Shown: piece by piece, positions 37,018-44,794 of the stretch
Layout of the letters: each line of letters begins with the position of its first letter
How positions within the stretch are numbered: the stretch's first letter is position 1
Source of the DNA: Kocuria carniphila
GTDB taxonomy: Bacteria > Actinomycetota > Actinomycetes > Actinomycetales > Micrococcaceae
DNA: 64,000 nt
Assembly: GCF_004136555.1 (NCBI RefSeq)
Contig: NZ_NOIT01000004.1
Location: 124,001-188,000 of the forward strand
Reading direction: 5' to 3'
Notes under the pieces: generated by a model
Told to the model about the DNA's origin: nothing
Database searches by the model: none
What the model saw: only the letters and a program-made list of their open reading frames with translations
Program-made: the position numbers and the translations under genes

Positions 37018-37917
37018 TCATCGCCACCTCGGCCACTTCGGCACCCCGCGACCCTTCCACGTCTCCACGAGACCGGCGGCCGAGCGGACGGACGCGAAGA
37101 GCCCGTAGCCGGCCCCGGCGAGACCCACGGAGACCACGAGCCAGCGCCCGATGCCGAGCCAGATGCGCCCGTCCACGTCGAGCGCCCACTGAGCGCCCGT
37201 GATGAGACCGGCGATGCCCATCCAGAGCCCGGCGACGACCACGACCACCGGCAGCAGGGCGAGGCACATCGCAGCGGCGGCCGACCAGAGCTGACGCGCT
37301 TCGAGCTTCGCCGTCGCCGCCATCATCCGCTCGGCGCGCTCGTTCGAGGCGTCGAGGTTCGCGGTCATCGTGGCCGAGGCCTCCCCGGCGACCTGCTCGA
37401 CGGCCTTCTCGACCCGCTCCTCAGTACGCTTCTCGATCCGCTGCACCGCGCCGCCGACCTGGCTCACAAGCTTCTGGTTCGTTGTGGCCTGCACCTTCAG
37501 ACCCTCAATCGCCGAGGCCGTAGCCGCGCGATTCTTCTGCGCCTCCGCGACCAAGGTTCGCGACGCGGCGTTCAAGCTCTCGCCGTTGAGACTCTGCGCG
37601 AACTCGCCGAGCGTGCTCGCGATCTCGTTCTGCCTGCTCTCGATACTCGCGATCCTCGCGGACACGTCGCTGGAGGGCGAGGAGGTCGACGCCGGGGTCG
37701 TGATCCGCTCCAGCCGCCTCGTCGTCTCCTCGTCCATGACCTTCACGAACCCCGCGAGCTTCTTCTGCTGCTCGGTCAGCGTGGCAATCCTCGTATTCTG
37801 CGCCTCGACGGCGGCGAGGATCGAGGTCAACAGCTCCATCGTCTCCGGACTGCCGAGCGGCTGCGGCGACTGCACGGGCCCGTTCTGCTGCTTCAGCCTG
37901 TCGAGCGCTGCGCTCAT
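37018..37917 (-). CDS. Coiled-coil membrane protein of the mobilization region, overlapping the relaxase gene
   Basis: 299 residues from the ATG at 37917. A long helical region with heptads (about 27-215: LLTSILAAVEAQNTRIATLT, ASIESRQNEIASTLGEFAQS) precedes two membrane segments (about 220-250 and 265-285). Its first 137 codons overlap the 3' part of the relaxase frame on the same strand in another frame. The arrangement is like the nested mbeB/mbeD genes of ColE1-type plasmids, whose products stabilise the relaxosome or contact the transfer pore. Homology to those is not claimed. Confidence 0.65.
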   Translation of the reverse strand: MSAALDRLKQQNGPVQSPQPLGSPETMELLTSILAAVEAQNTRIATLTEQQKKLAGFVKVMDEETTRRLERITTPASTSSPSSDVSARIASIESRQNEIASTLGEFAQSLNGESLNAASRTLVAEAQKNRAATASAIEGLKVQATTNQKLVSQVGGAVQRIEKRTEERVEKAVEQVAGEASATMTANLDASNERAERMMAATAKLEARQLWSAAAAMCLALLPVVVVVAGLWMGIAGLITGAQWALDVDGRIWLGIGRWLVVSVGLAGAGYGLFASVRSAAGLVETWKGRGVPKWPRWR

Positions 37918-38791
37918 GTTCCTGCTCCTTCTGCTGCTGGTGGTAGTCGAAGAACGCCTGCGCGCCCTCCGGGGTGAAGTCCGCCGAGAGTGCGCTCGTG
38001 CGTTTGCGGCGCTCGGCACGCCCGGACTCGCCGCGGCGGTCCTCGATGTAGAGCGTCCAGGTCTCTTGCCCGGCGCGCTTGCCCTTCTTGCTGACGGGGC
38101 TGTGCAGCCGCATCCTCGGCACACGTTCCCCGGCGTCGTCGAGCTGCTGGTTCTGCTCCGCGATCACCGCTTCGAGACCGGCCTTGTCCACCGCGCGGGG
38201 ATCCGCCAGGGCGACGCTCATCCGGTCGCCCATCTCGCGGTCGAGGCCGCCTTCGGCGAAGTCCTCGCGGCGCAGCTCCCAATCCTTCGGCACGTGCTCC
38301 AGCCGCTTCACGACCGAGAGACCGTGATCGCGCATCAGTTCGTCGTTGGCCGACTGGACGCCCCGCTGGTTTCCGGCTTTGCGGTCGTGGAACGTGCGGT
38401 AGTCCGAGAGCGCCTTTCCGGTGCGGTTGTTGTGATTGACGACCAAGATGTGATTGTGCGGCTTGCACCCGCGCCCATCCACGTGGCTGACCACGAGGCA
38501 GTCCGAGTCCGGGTGCATCCTCTTCGCCAGCAGGTAGCCCAGATCGTTCACCCGCTGCACGTCCTCAGGGCTGTTCGGGTCGAACTCCTCGTCGCTGAAC
38601 GACTGGCGATAGTGCAGCGCCTCGACGTCGCGCTTCGTGTTCTGCGTGAGCGCACGAGCGCGGGCCGAGAACGCGCCGGAGCCTCCCGGCACATCGCACG
38701 TGATCGCGACCCCGCGTTCGTCCTCCACGCCTCGGACGTAGCGCTCCGTGGCTCCGGCGCTCGTGCTCGGGCTGTAGTGCGTCGTGCTCAT
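37505..38791 (-). CDS. mobA: Relaxase / mobilization nuclease
   Basis: 428 residues. Relaxase signatures are H60 in ALHYRQSFSDEEF, then LVVSHVDGRGCKPHNHILVV (98-117) with H103 and the KPHNH metal-binding triad. This fits the PF03432-like family. A candidate nicking Tyr lies in the N-terminus (Y6 or Y18). It cuts one strand at oriT and leads it to the recipient. The C-terminal third is charged and helical and shares DNA with the overlapping coiled-coil gene. Its start overlaps the mobC stop by four bases. Confidence 0.88.
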   Translation of the reverse strand: MSTTHYSPSTSAGATERYVRGVEDERGVAITCDVPGGSGAFSARARALTQNTKRDVEALHYRQSFSDEEFDPNSPEDVQRVNDLGYLLAKRMHPDSDCLVVSHVDGRGCKPHNHILVVNHNNRTGKALSDYRTFHDRKAGNQRGVQSANDELMRDHGLSVVKRLEHVPKDWELRREDFAEGGLDREMGDRMSVALADPRAVDKAGLEAVIAEQNQQLDDAGERVPRMRLHSPVSKKGKRAGQETWTLYIEDRRGESGRAERRKRTSALSADFTPEGAQAFFDYHQQQKEQEHERSARQAEAAERARAVAAAARQSGDDGAVDLDPRRRRGAEYEDCHADRAAEEARGVREGHGRGDDEAAGADHDPGVDLLALQRRVREDREYREQAERDREHARRVRAESQRRELERRVANLGRGGAEESRGYGLGD

Positions 38792-39378
38792 GAGGCCGTC
38801 CGATCACCGAGCAGCGCGCGGACCTCGCGCAGCAGCTCGATCAGCTCGGGCACCTCCGCTGACAGCGCCACCGGGTCACCGGCTCTCGCTCGGCGGTCCA
38901 GGTCGTTCACGTTGATCGCCAGCGGGCGCACCTGAGCGGCCAGTTCGCGAGCATCCGCGGACGCCTGCACCCGCGACTCGATCCCGAGCAGCTGCGCAGC
39001 CATGGCGGCGTCGAGCTCCTCGCTCCGAGAGGCGTGGAGGGCATCCCGGACGACGGTCCGCACCCACGTGCTCGGAGCCAGCCCGAGCCGCTTCGCACGA
39101 GTGCGAAGCGCCGCGAGCGTGGCGTCGTCGAAACGAGTGTCGAGCCTCCCGCCGCTGCCACGACGACGCTTCGCACCGCCGTGATCCTGCCGTACCCCCT
39201 CCACATCAGCCCGACCGGTGTTCACCTGCGAGTCGGTCTGCTGCTCCGGGGGTACGGCAGGATGGCAAGCAGTAGGCCTGTCGGACACATCGCTGACGCT
39301 CGTGTCCTCCATCCCTGCTTGCGAGGGGCCTCCGGCCCCCTCGACCCCCTGGAAGAGCGCGTCCAGTTCGGTGCTCAT
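38788..39378 (-). CDS. mobC: MobC-like relaxosome accessory protein
   Basis: 196 residues. An acidic, Gly/Ser-rich N-terminal 75 residues precedes a ribbon-helix-helix-like region (RLDTRFDDATLAALRTRAKR, then APSTWVRTVVRDAL) and helices with the MobC type pattern AAQVRPLAINVNDLDRRARA. MobC helps open DNA at oriT for the relaxase. It is translationally coupled to rep before it and the relaxase after it by four-base overlaps. Confidence 0.83.
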   Translation of the reverse strand: MSTELDALFQGVEGAGGPSQAGMEDTSVSDVSDRPTACHPAVPPEQQTDSQVNTGRADVEGVRQDHGGAKRRRGSGGRLDTRFDDATLAALRTRAKRLGLAPSTWVRTVVRDALHASRSEELDAAMAAQLLGIESRVQASADARELAAQVRPLAINVNDLDRRARAGDPVALSAEVPELIELLREVRALLGDRTAS

Positions 39379-40787
39379 GCCGCACCTCCGATCAGCGCCA
39401 GAGGCACGTCCGGACTGCGCATCGCGAGCCCACTCAGCAGCTCGACGACCGCACCATCCGAGTCGTGTTCACTCCTCGACTGCGGCCCGTAGCTCAGCTC
39501 GTGCCACTCGGTCGACGTCGCGCCGCGATAGCCGAAGCGAGGCCCGGCAGGAAGCTTCTGCGTGATACCCCGGTAATAAGGCTCGATCTTTCCGATGTGC
39601 TGCACGAGATAGCGATTGATGTCATCGGCGCGGAAGACCTTCACCACCGATGCGAGGCGACGGATGAACTGGTCCAGCGCCTCGTCCACGTTGCCCTTCT
39701 GACGGGCGTAGTAGAAGAACTCGACGGGCTCGATCGTCGCCGTGATGACGATGAGACGCGGGGCCACCTCGCCCTTGTTCTTATAGCGGGCCTTCGCCGG
39801 GGAGGCGTTGTACGGATCGAGCAGCAGCAGCCAGTCGTTCGCGTCCATCGCCGAGGCGCGCAGATCGTCGAGCAGCAGCACTTCCTCCCCGCGCCAGTCA
39901 TCGAGGGGGTTCCCCGTGGCGGCCCGGTAGACCTGCCACCGCTCGCCGTGGGCGTTCGCCGCGTTGATCGCCTCGGTGATGAAGTCCGTGGCGAACCGGG
40001 TCTTGCCGATACCGGCATCCCCGTGCACGAATACCACGTGCGTCGAGAACTCACCGGCGCGGAGCTTCGCCGCCGCCCGGTACGCACGGCGTTGACCGTA
40101 GGCGGACAGGGCATCGTCGATCTCCCGCTGATGCCGCGAGTAGATGTCGAACAGTTCATCGGTAAGCATGATCTGATCGCGCGTGATCTCGCCCTGCAGC
40201 ACCCGCTCCCGCATGTCCTCGAAGTTCTCGGCGACGACCTTCTTCTTCACGTGGGCGCGACCCTTGAGCCACGTCTCCCGGCGCTGGGCGTCGATGCCGA
40301 GGTAGTCCGGCCCGCGCACCGTGGCGACCTCCGAAGGCGCGTACTGGTGCTTGTCCGCGTACTTCACGTGCGTCAGGTACGAGAGCATGTTGTCGAAGGC
40401 GTACCGCCCGCGACCGGGCTTCTCGACGTACTGCGGTTCGACGCCGATGCCAAACGCGAGCCGATCCAGAGGCGCGCTCTTCGCGCGGCTGGCGAACTTG
40501 ATCACCGCGTGCAGGTGATCCGGCTTCGGCTCGACCACGAGGGTCTTCTCGGTGTCGCTCCAGACCTCGCGCTCGTCCTTGTCGTGCACGATGCCGTAGG
40601 CCTCGACGACCTCACAGCCGATCGCCTCGAGCCGCTGCACCACGTAGGCGAGGATCGCCCCGGCTCCCTGCTGGAGCAGCGCGGCCCCGTTCGCGTCCTC
40701 GGCGGCCCAGGTCCAGTACGACGGATCGAGGTACTGCGTGAGCCCGATGCTCGTCGGGTTGTTCTCCTGCTTAGCCACGGCGACCAC
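39375..40787 (-). CDS. Replication initiator with HUH and SF3-helicase motifs
   Basis: 470 residues. N-terminal rolling-circle endonuclease motifs: AYGIVHDKDE (63-72), KPDHLHAVIKF (88-98) with the HLH metal site, and Tyr in LSYLTHVKY (about 135-143). A helicase part follows: Walker A GDAGIGKT (256-263), acidic Walker B VLLLDDLRA (about 303-311) and a motif-C-like LIVITATIEP. This layout is that of CRESS-DNA-type Reps found in some bacterial plasmids. It would nick the double-strand origin and unwind the plasmid. Location before mobC suggests replication of an excised circle. Confidence 0.82.
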   Translation of the reverse strand: MVAVAKQENNPTSIGLTQYLDPSYWTWAAEDANGAALLQQGAGAILAYVVQRLEAIGCEVVEAYGIVHDKDEREVWSDTEKTLVVEPKPDHLHAVIKFASRAKSAPLDRLAFGIGVEPQYVEKPGRGRYAFDNMLSYLTHVKYADKHQYAPSEVATVRGPDYLGIDAQRRETWLKGRAHVKKKVVAENFEDMRERVLQGEITRDQIMLTDELFDIYSRHQREIDDALSAYGQRRAYRAAAKLRAGEFSTHVVFVHGDAGIGKTRFATDFITEAINAANAHGERWQVYRAATGNPLDDWRGEEVLLLDDLRASAMDANDWLLLLDPYNASPAKARYKNKGEVAPRLIVITATIEPVEFFYYARQKGNVDEALDQFIRRLASVVKVFRADDINRYLVQHIGKIEPYYRGITQKLPAGPRFGYRGATSTEWHELSYGPQSRSEHDSDGAVVELLSGLAMRSPDVPLALIGGAA

Positions 40788-41105
40788 CGCCCAGGACGTC
40801 GGAAGGAGCGTGCGGCGCCTTAAATGACCCCCTATTGACCCCCAAATGATCCTGCGGGGTCACGCGGTGGAGCGAAGGCGAAACCGGCAGCTGACCAGGC
40901 ATGTTGTTGCATGGCGCGGCAATCGACAAGCCCTTGCCGCGCCCGTAGGAACGAATGAGGCCCCCGAAACTCTTGGAGTGCGAAGCACGGCTGCGGACCG
41001 TCATCACGGCGATGGGCAGCCCGCCTTCGGCGGGTGCCAGGCCAGGCCCTCCGGGCGGGGTCAGGTCGGCGGGTGCGGTGCTGAGGTTGCGTGCGTCGGC
41101 GTGCA
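40788..41105. other. Non-coding origin region of the element
   Basis: 318 bases between rep and the small HTH gene, with only weak overlapping frames. It contains a strong inverted repeat at 40913-40943 and a shorter hairpin CCCGCC-TTC-GGCGGG near 41022-41036. Its place next to rep and mob genes makes it the best candidate for oriV and/or oriT. Confidence 0.5.
40913..40943. repeat. 10-bp perfect inverted repeat, candidate nick-site hairpin
   Basis: GGCGCGGCAA (40913-40922) and TTGCCGCGCC (40934-40943) enclose TCGACAAGCCC. CGTAGGAACGAATGAGG follows. Hairpins of this size mark nick sites of rolling-circle origins and oriT. Which of Rep and relaxase uses it is not known. Confidence 0.5.
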
Positions 41106-41354
41106 TCAGCGACCACCGCCCCGGCCGTAGCGCTTGATGACAGCCTGATGCGTGACGCCGAGGGCGTCGCCGATCCTGGCCCAGGTCACCCCGTCGGCGC
41201 GGGCGTCGGCGACGGCGATCTCGACGGCCTCCTCCAGCACGGAGCGGAGCACGCCGAGGTCGTAGAGCTGGGCCTCGCCATCGGCGAGGGACGGGTCGCC
41301 CTGTCGCCAGCGGAAGCTGGTCAGGTGATCGAAGGCGGCGGAGTTCGCGCTCAT
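41106..41354 (-). CDS. Small HTH-type DNA-binding protein
   Basis: 82 residues. The C-terminal TWARIGDALGVTHQAVIKRY is a clear helix-turn-helix of the kind in small actinobacterial plasmid proteins. The N-terminal part is acidic and helical. Its start overlaps the stop of the gene upstream by one base (TGATG). It may regulate rep or the element promoters. No relative with a known role is recognised. Confidence 0.65.
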   Translation of the reverse strand: MSANSAAFDHLTSFRWRQGDPSLADGEAQLYDLGVLRSVLEEAVEIAVADARADGVTWARIGDALGVTHQAVIKRYGRGGGR

Positions 41355-41566
41355 CAGCGACCACCGCCCATCACGGCGGCGACGGCGGCGCGCTGTCGCG
41401 GCGTCAGCGGAGTGAGTGCCAGGCGCTCACCGGCTCGGCGACCGGCGGCGCGGGCGGCGGCGATGACGGGATCGAGCCCATCAGCATGCGGAACGGGAGA
41501 CGAGTCCTGATCGAGAGCAGGGCAGTCAAGCGCGGATGCGCGGGGAACGTCGATAACGACAGACAT
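41354..41566 (-). CDS. Small hypothetical protein
   Basis: 70 residues, Ala/Pro-rich: MSVVIDVPRASALDCPALDQ with a helical second half (VIAAARAAGRRAGERLALTP). No known motif. Coupled by a one-base overlap to the HTH gene that follows, and preceded by a cluster of palindromes. Its coding nature is supported mainly by the coupling and base pattern. Confidence 0.5.
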   Translation of the reverse strand: MSVVIDVPRASALDCPALDQDSSPVPHADGLDPVIAAARAAGRRAGERLALTPLTPRQRAAVAAVMGGGR

Positions 41567-41708
41567 CGGAAGTCCTCAGATATGAGTATCTTCCGGTTCC
41601 CCGCCACGGTAGTTGGGCTGTTTGACCGGCTACTCATCCGGGAGCAGAACCCCGCGCTTCTAAGTCGCGGCCCCGGTGGGATCTTCTTGTCTGCAACCAC
41701 TCTCCCAC

Positions 41709-41750
41709 GAGTCGACTCACCATTGCAATGACGAGTTGACTCATGAGTCA
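41709..41750. promoter_or_regulatory. Cluster of three palindromes
   Basis: GAGTCGACTC (41709-41718), CATTGCAATG (41721-41730) and TGACTCATGAGTCA (41737-41750) are each perfectly self-complementary. GAGTcGACTC and GAGTtGACTC repeat the same half-sites. They lie upstream of the 70-residue gene and touch the recombinase stop codon, so they are probably operators for the small HTH operon. Confidence 0.55.
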
Positions 41751-43184
41751 GTCGCGACGCGGCTCTATGCGAATGAGGTCGGGGTCGAACTTCACGTGAC
41801 CGGGCGCGATGGGCTCGATGGTCACAGTCACCAGCTCGTCCACGAGCATCCGGCGGCGGTCTATGTCCAACGCCTTCCACTTCGACTCGACAACCTCGCG
41901 ACGCTCCGCGGTGCCGACCGCCTCCTCCACGTCTGCCAGCAGCTTCGCCGCCACGGATACCGAGCGGTCGAGCAGCTCCGCGTCGATCTCGTCGATGCGG
42001 ACCTTCACGTCGTTGATCGCCGCGGTGATCTCCAGGACCGGCTGATGGATGTCGCGCAGCAGCGGGCTCAGCTCCTTTACGCGCTCGACCAGGGCGTTCC
42101 GCTCGGTCAGCAGCTCCTCGCGGTCCGGCCCGTCGTCCTCCTGCGGCATCACGAGGTCGTGCACGTCCACCGACGACAGGCGGGTGAGCACTGCCTCGGT
42201 GACCATCGCATCGACGGGCTCGCGTTGGCGGGTGAGGTGGAACTGCTCGCCGCAGCGATACGTCGGCTGCTTGCGGCTGTTCGTCCCCGAGACGAGCGTC
42301 GCACCGCACTTCCCGCACAGCCCGATCGTCGACAGGAGGTATTTCGGCTGGTTGCCCTGACTGGCCGACCTCCGCACGTTGTCCTCCAGCTTCGCCACCG
42401 CGGTCCGCCACGTCTGCTCGCTGACGATGGGCGGGAACGCCTCGCCCTGCACCGGGTACAGCTCGCCGGATGCGTAGTGCTTGATGTAGCCACAGTAAAG
42501 CGGGTTCGCGAGCAGGTAGCGCACGGCATCGACGGAGAATTCCGAGCCGCGGGCGGTGAGGTGACCAGCGCTGTTCAGGTCCTCGCGGATGCGCCGGATC
42601 GACAGCGACGGCTCGCCGAGGAACGCGTCGAAGGCCCGCCGAACCGCGTCGGCCTCTTCCTCGATCAGCTCACCCTCCCTCGACCATCCGAACGCCTTCC
42701 AGGCGGACGTGGGGATGCCCTCGGCACGTCGGCGCTCGTTCGACCTGATCTGTCGCTCGGCCTTGCGACGCGCCTCGAACCGGGCGAGAGCGGCGAGCAT
42801 CGTCGCCCGGAACTCGCCGTCCGCCGTCGAGAGATCGATCTCGCCGTCCACGGTGACGACGCGCAGACCGAGGTCGATCAGCGTGTTCAGGTCCTTCGTG
42901 CTGCGCAGGAGCCGGTCCATGTCCACGGCGACCACCATCGAGAACCGGCCCGCGCGGGCGTCGTCCAGCATCTCGGCCCACCGGGTGCCAGCGCGGCGCT
43001 TCTTCGTCGCCGACACCGCGTTGTCCTCGTAGACCTCGACGACGTTCCAGTCCTTGGCCTCGGCCAGCGCCCTGATCTTCCTCAGCTGCGTATCGACCGT
43101 CCAGCGGTCGCCCTTGCGGTCCATGGAGGCGCGGACGTACGCGGCCACCTCGTTCGTCTTCCTCAGCGCTACCAGTTCGACCAT
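41748..43184 (-). CDS. Large serine recombinase (integrase)
   Basis: 478 residues from the ATG at 43184. The catalytic domain (1-145) begins EVAAYVRASMDRKGDRWTVD with nucleophile Ser20 and has DMDRLLRSTKDL. The Recombinase domain (about 160-260), zinc ribbon (CGKCGATL and TYRCGEQF, about 290-315) and a C-terminal coiled coil follow, in the usual order. It integrates and excises the element. It sits at the right end with its start about 25 bases from the att-like site, as expected for integrases of this class. Confidence 0.93.
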   Translation of the reverse strand: MVELVALRKTNEVAAYVRASMDRKGDRWTVDTQLRKIRALAEAKDWNVVEVYEDNAVSATKKRRAGTRWAEMLDDARAGRFSMVVAVDMDRLLRSTKDLNTLIDLGLRVVTVDGEIDLSTADGEFRATMLAALARFEARRKAERQIRSNERRRAEGIPTSAWKAFGWSREGELIEEEADAVRRAFDAFLGEPSLSIRRIREDLNSAGHLTARGSEFSVDAVRYLLANPLYCGYIKHYASGELYPVQGEAFPPIVSEQTWRTAVAKLEDNVRRSASQGNQPKYLLSTIGLCGKCGATLVSGTNSRKQPTYRCGEQFHLTRQREPVDAMVTEAVLTRLSSVDVHDLVMPQEDDGPDREELLTERNALVERVKELSPLLRDIHQPVLEITAAINDVKVRIDEIDAELLDRSVSVAAKLLADVEEAVGTAERREVVESKWKALDIDRRRMLVDELVTVTIEPIAPGHVKFDPDLIRIEPRRD

Positions 43185-43194
43185 GCAACCAAGC

Positions 43195-44424
43195 TTACGT
43201 GAACGGGCGTTGCAACCACGATATGCGGTAACCGAACCCCACCACGTCGGCTCGATTGTCACCGTTCACGTCGGCCAAGACACGCGGATACAGGTCCACG
43301 GTCCACCCGTCGTTATTGCCGAACTCTCGGAGCCACAAGCTGGCTGCGCTCACGGACCCGTCACGCTGGGTCAGGGCCACGTAGGTACCCGAATATCCGA
43401 ACCCCACGATGTCTGCGGTCCCGTCACCGTTGGCATCGGCCAACGTGCGAACATGGTGTCCGATCTTCCAGCCGTCGTAACTGCCGAAGTCGGCCACCTT
43501 CAGTGTGGGTGCGCTGAAGCCACCACCGAATCGGCCGTAGGACACGTAGGTACCCGCATTTCCGAATCCCACGAGGTCTTCGATCAGGTCGCCGTTGAGG
43601 TCACCCGTGACACGCGGAGTGTGTTGCTCGCTCCACCCTTGGTTGGTTCCGAAGTCGCCGACCCTCACGGTTGGTGCCGTGAATCCTCCGGTCGAGCGCG
43701 CGTAGGCAACCGTGACTCCCTTGGCACCGAATGCCACGATGTCATCACGATTGTCACCGTTGACGTCCGCCAGCTCCCGAAGGTGTTCGCCGATCTTCCA
43801 TCCCTGGGCCGCTGTCAGGTCGTTCACTGCAACCGTGGGAGCGGTGAAGCCACCGCCGACTCGCGCGTACGACACGTAGGTTTTGGAATATCCGAAGCCG
43901 ACGATGTCCGCCCGGCCGTCATTGTTGACGTCGCCCAATTCCCTCACGTGCTCACTCTTGAGCCAGCCTTGGCTGGTTCCGTAATCACGCAGTGCAAGAG
44001 TGGGCGCGGTGAAACCGCCGTCCGTTCGGCCATAGGCAACAGTGGTTCCGGCAATACCGAAACCGACCACGTCCGCCCTGCCGTCGTCATTGACATCGGC
44101 CAGCTGACGAGGGTGCTCGCCCTCACGCCAACCTTGGTCATATCCGAAATCACGCAATCTCAACTGAGGCGGTGCAAAGGTCCTGTTCACGCGGCCGAGA
44201 GCCACGTAGGTACCTTGGTCGCCGAAACCGACGATGTCATCCCGACCATCGCCGTTGACATCCGCCAGCAAACGCGGATGCTGCTGAACACGCCATCCAT
44301 TGGCGTAGGTGAAATAGGGTTGCGACGCCGCTTGGGCGGGTGCCCCCGTCAAGACCACCGCTGAACTCGCGAGCGCGAGGGTGGCGGCCACACTCAGTAC
44401 TTTGGTTTTAGCTGTAGAACTCAT
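43195..44424 (-). pseudogene. Secreted FG-GAP/VCBS repeat protein, truncated by the element
   Basis: 409 residues. A signal peptide ends AQA at about 32. Seven repeats of about 53 residues follow, each with DVNGDGRADVVGFG, a Ca-binding FG-GAP-like motif, and GTYVAYGR..GGFTAP. The seventh repeat breaks off after VVGFGYR and ends RISWLQRPFT, encoded by att-like and element DNA. The original protein was therefore probably longer. Such repeats form beta-propellers on secreted or surface proteins; function unknown. The shortened product may still be made. Confidence 0.75.
43208..43230. other. Right att-like site
   Basis: A 23-base sequence matching the left site in inverted orientation (19 of 23). 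The host side ends in the FG-GAP gene codons GYR, the element side faces the recombinase start. Joining element ends gives CGTTGCAACCACGAT next to ATCGGGGTTGTAGCG, an imperfect dyad as expected of an attP. Confidence 0.65.
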
Positions 44425-44794
44425 TGCAGGTTCCGATCATGCTTGATCATGCAGAACGAGCCAGAGCCTCAGGTGTCTCCCACGGAAAAACGGTGAAAGC
44501 CCACTGCGTTGACGACCCACAGGCCCAACTACTCAGCGGCGAAAAGTGTCTCGACGGGGCCCCGGCCCGGCGATCTCAGATCAGATAAAAACCCGCAGGT
44601 CACTCGCACGAATGCCCAGCTCGTTCGGCCGCTTCACGACGTAGTTGTGTAGTTCTCGGATTACGCCCGTTCCCGGGGAAAGTCAACATCACATGTCCCC
44701 TAAAGCGTGATCATGGAAATATGCGTGTGACCAGCGCGATTATTGTTCAGATACCCGCAAGTTGGATGTCATTCGGGGCCCGCACTATGAACCC
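44425..44794. other. Intergenic region upstream of phoD-like gene
   Basis: 370 bases without a likely gene. GATCATGC is repeated at 44435-44442 and 44445-44452, just before the FG-GAP start. The rest has no clear terminator or operator. It must hold both divergent promoters. Confidence 0.5.

Larger units (their letters stand above)
34693..43222. mobile_element. Integrated mobilizable element with mer cargo
   Basis: About 8.5 kb bounded by att-like sequences. Content in order: merR, merA, small Cys-pair membrane protein; then on the minus strand coiled-coil membrane protein, relaxase, MobC, Rep, two small proteins and a large serine recombinase at the right end. The genes overlap or abut in series, and third codon positions look richer in G/C than in neighbours. 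Presence of rep and mob genes without transfer pore genes marks a plasmid-derived mobilizable element needing a helper. Both end genes of the host are damaged. Confidence 0.85.

Noticed and set aside
40771-41364. Minus-strand open frame across the rep upstream region
   Set aside because: It overlaps the start of rep and the small HTH gene, is Arg/Pro-rich out-of-frame sequence and covers the candidate origin hairpin.
43195-44424. Regular DNA repeats as CRISPR or satellite
   Set aside because: The period of about 160 bases is degenerate at DNA level and follows the protein repeats, with no spacers.
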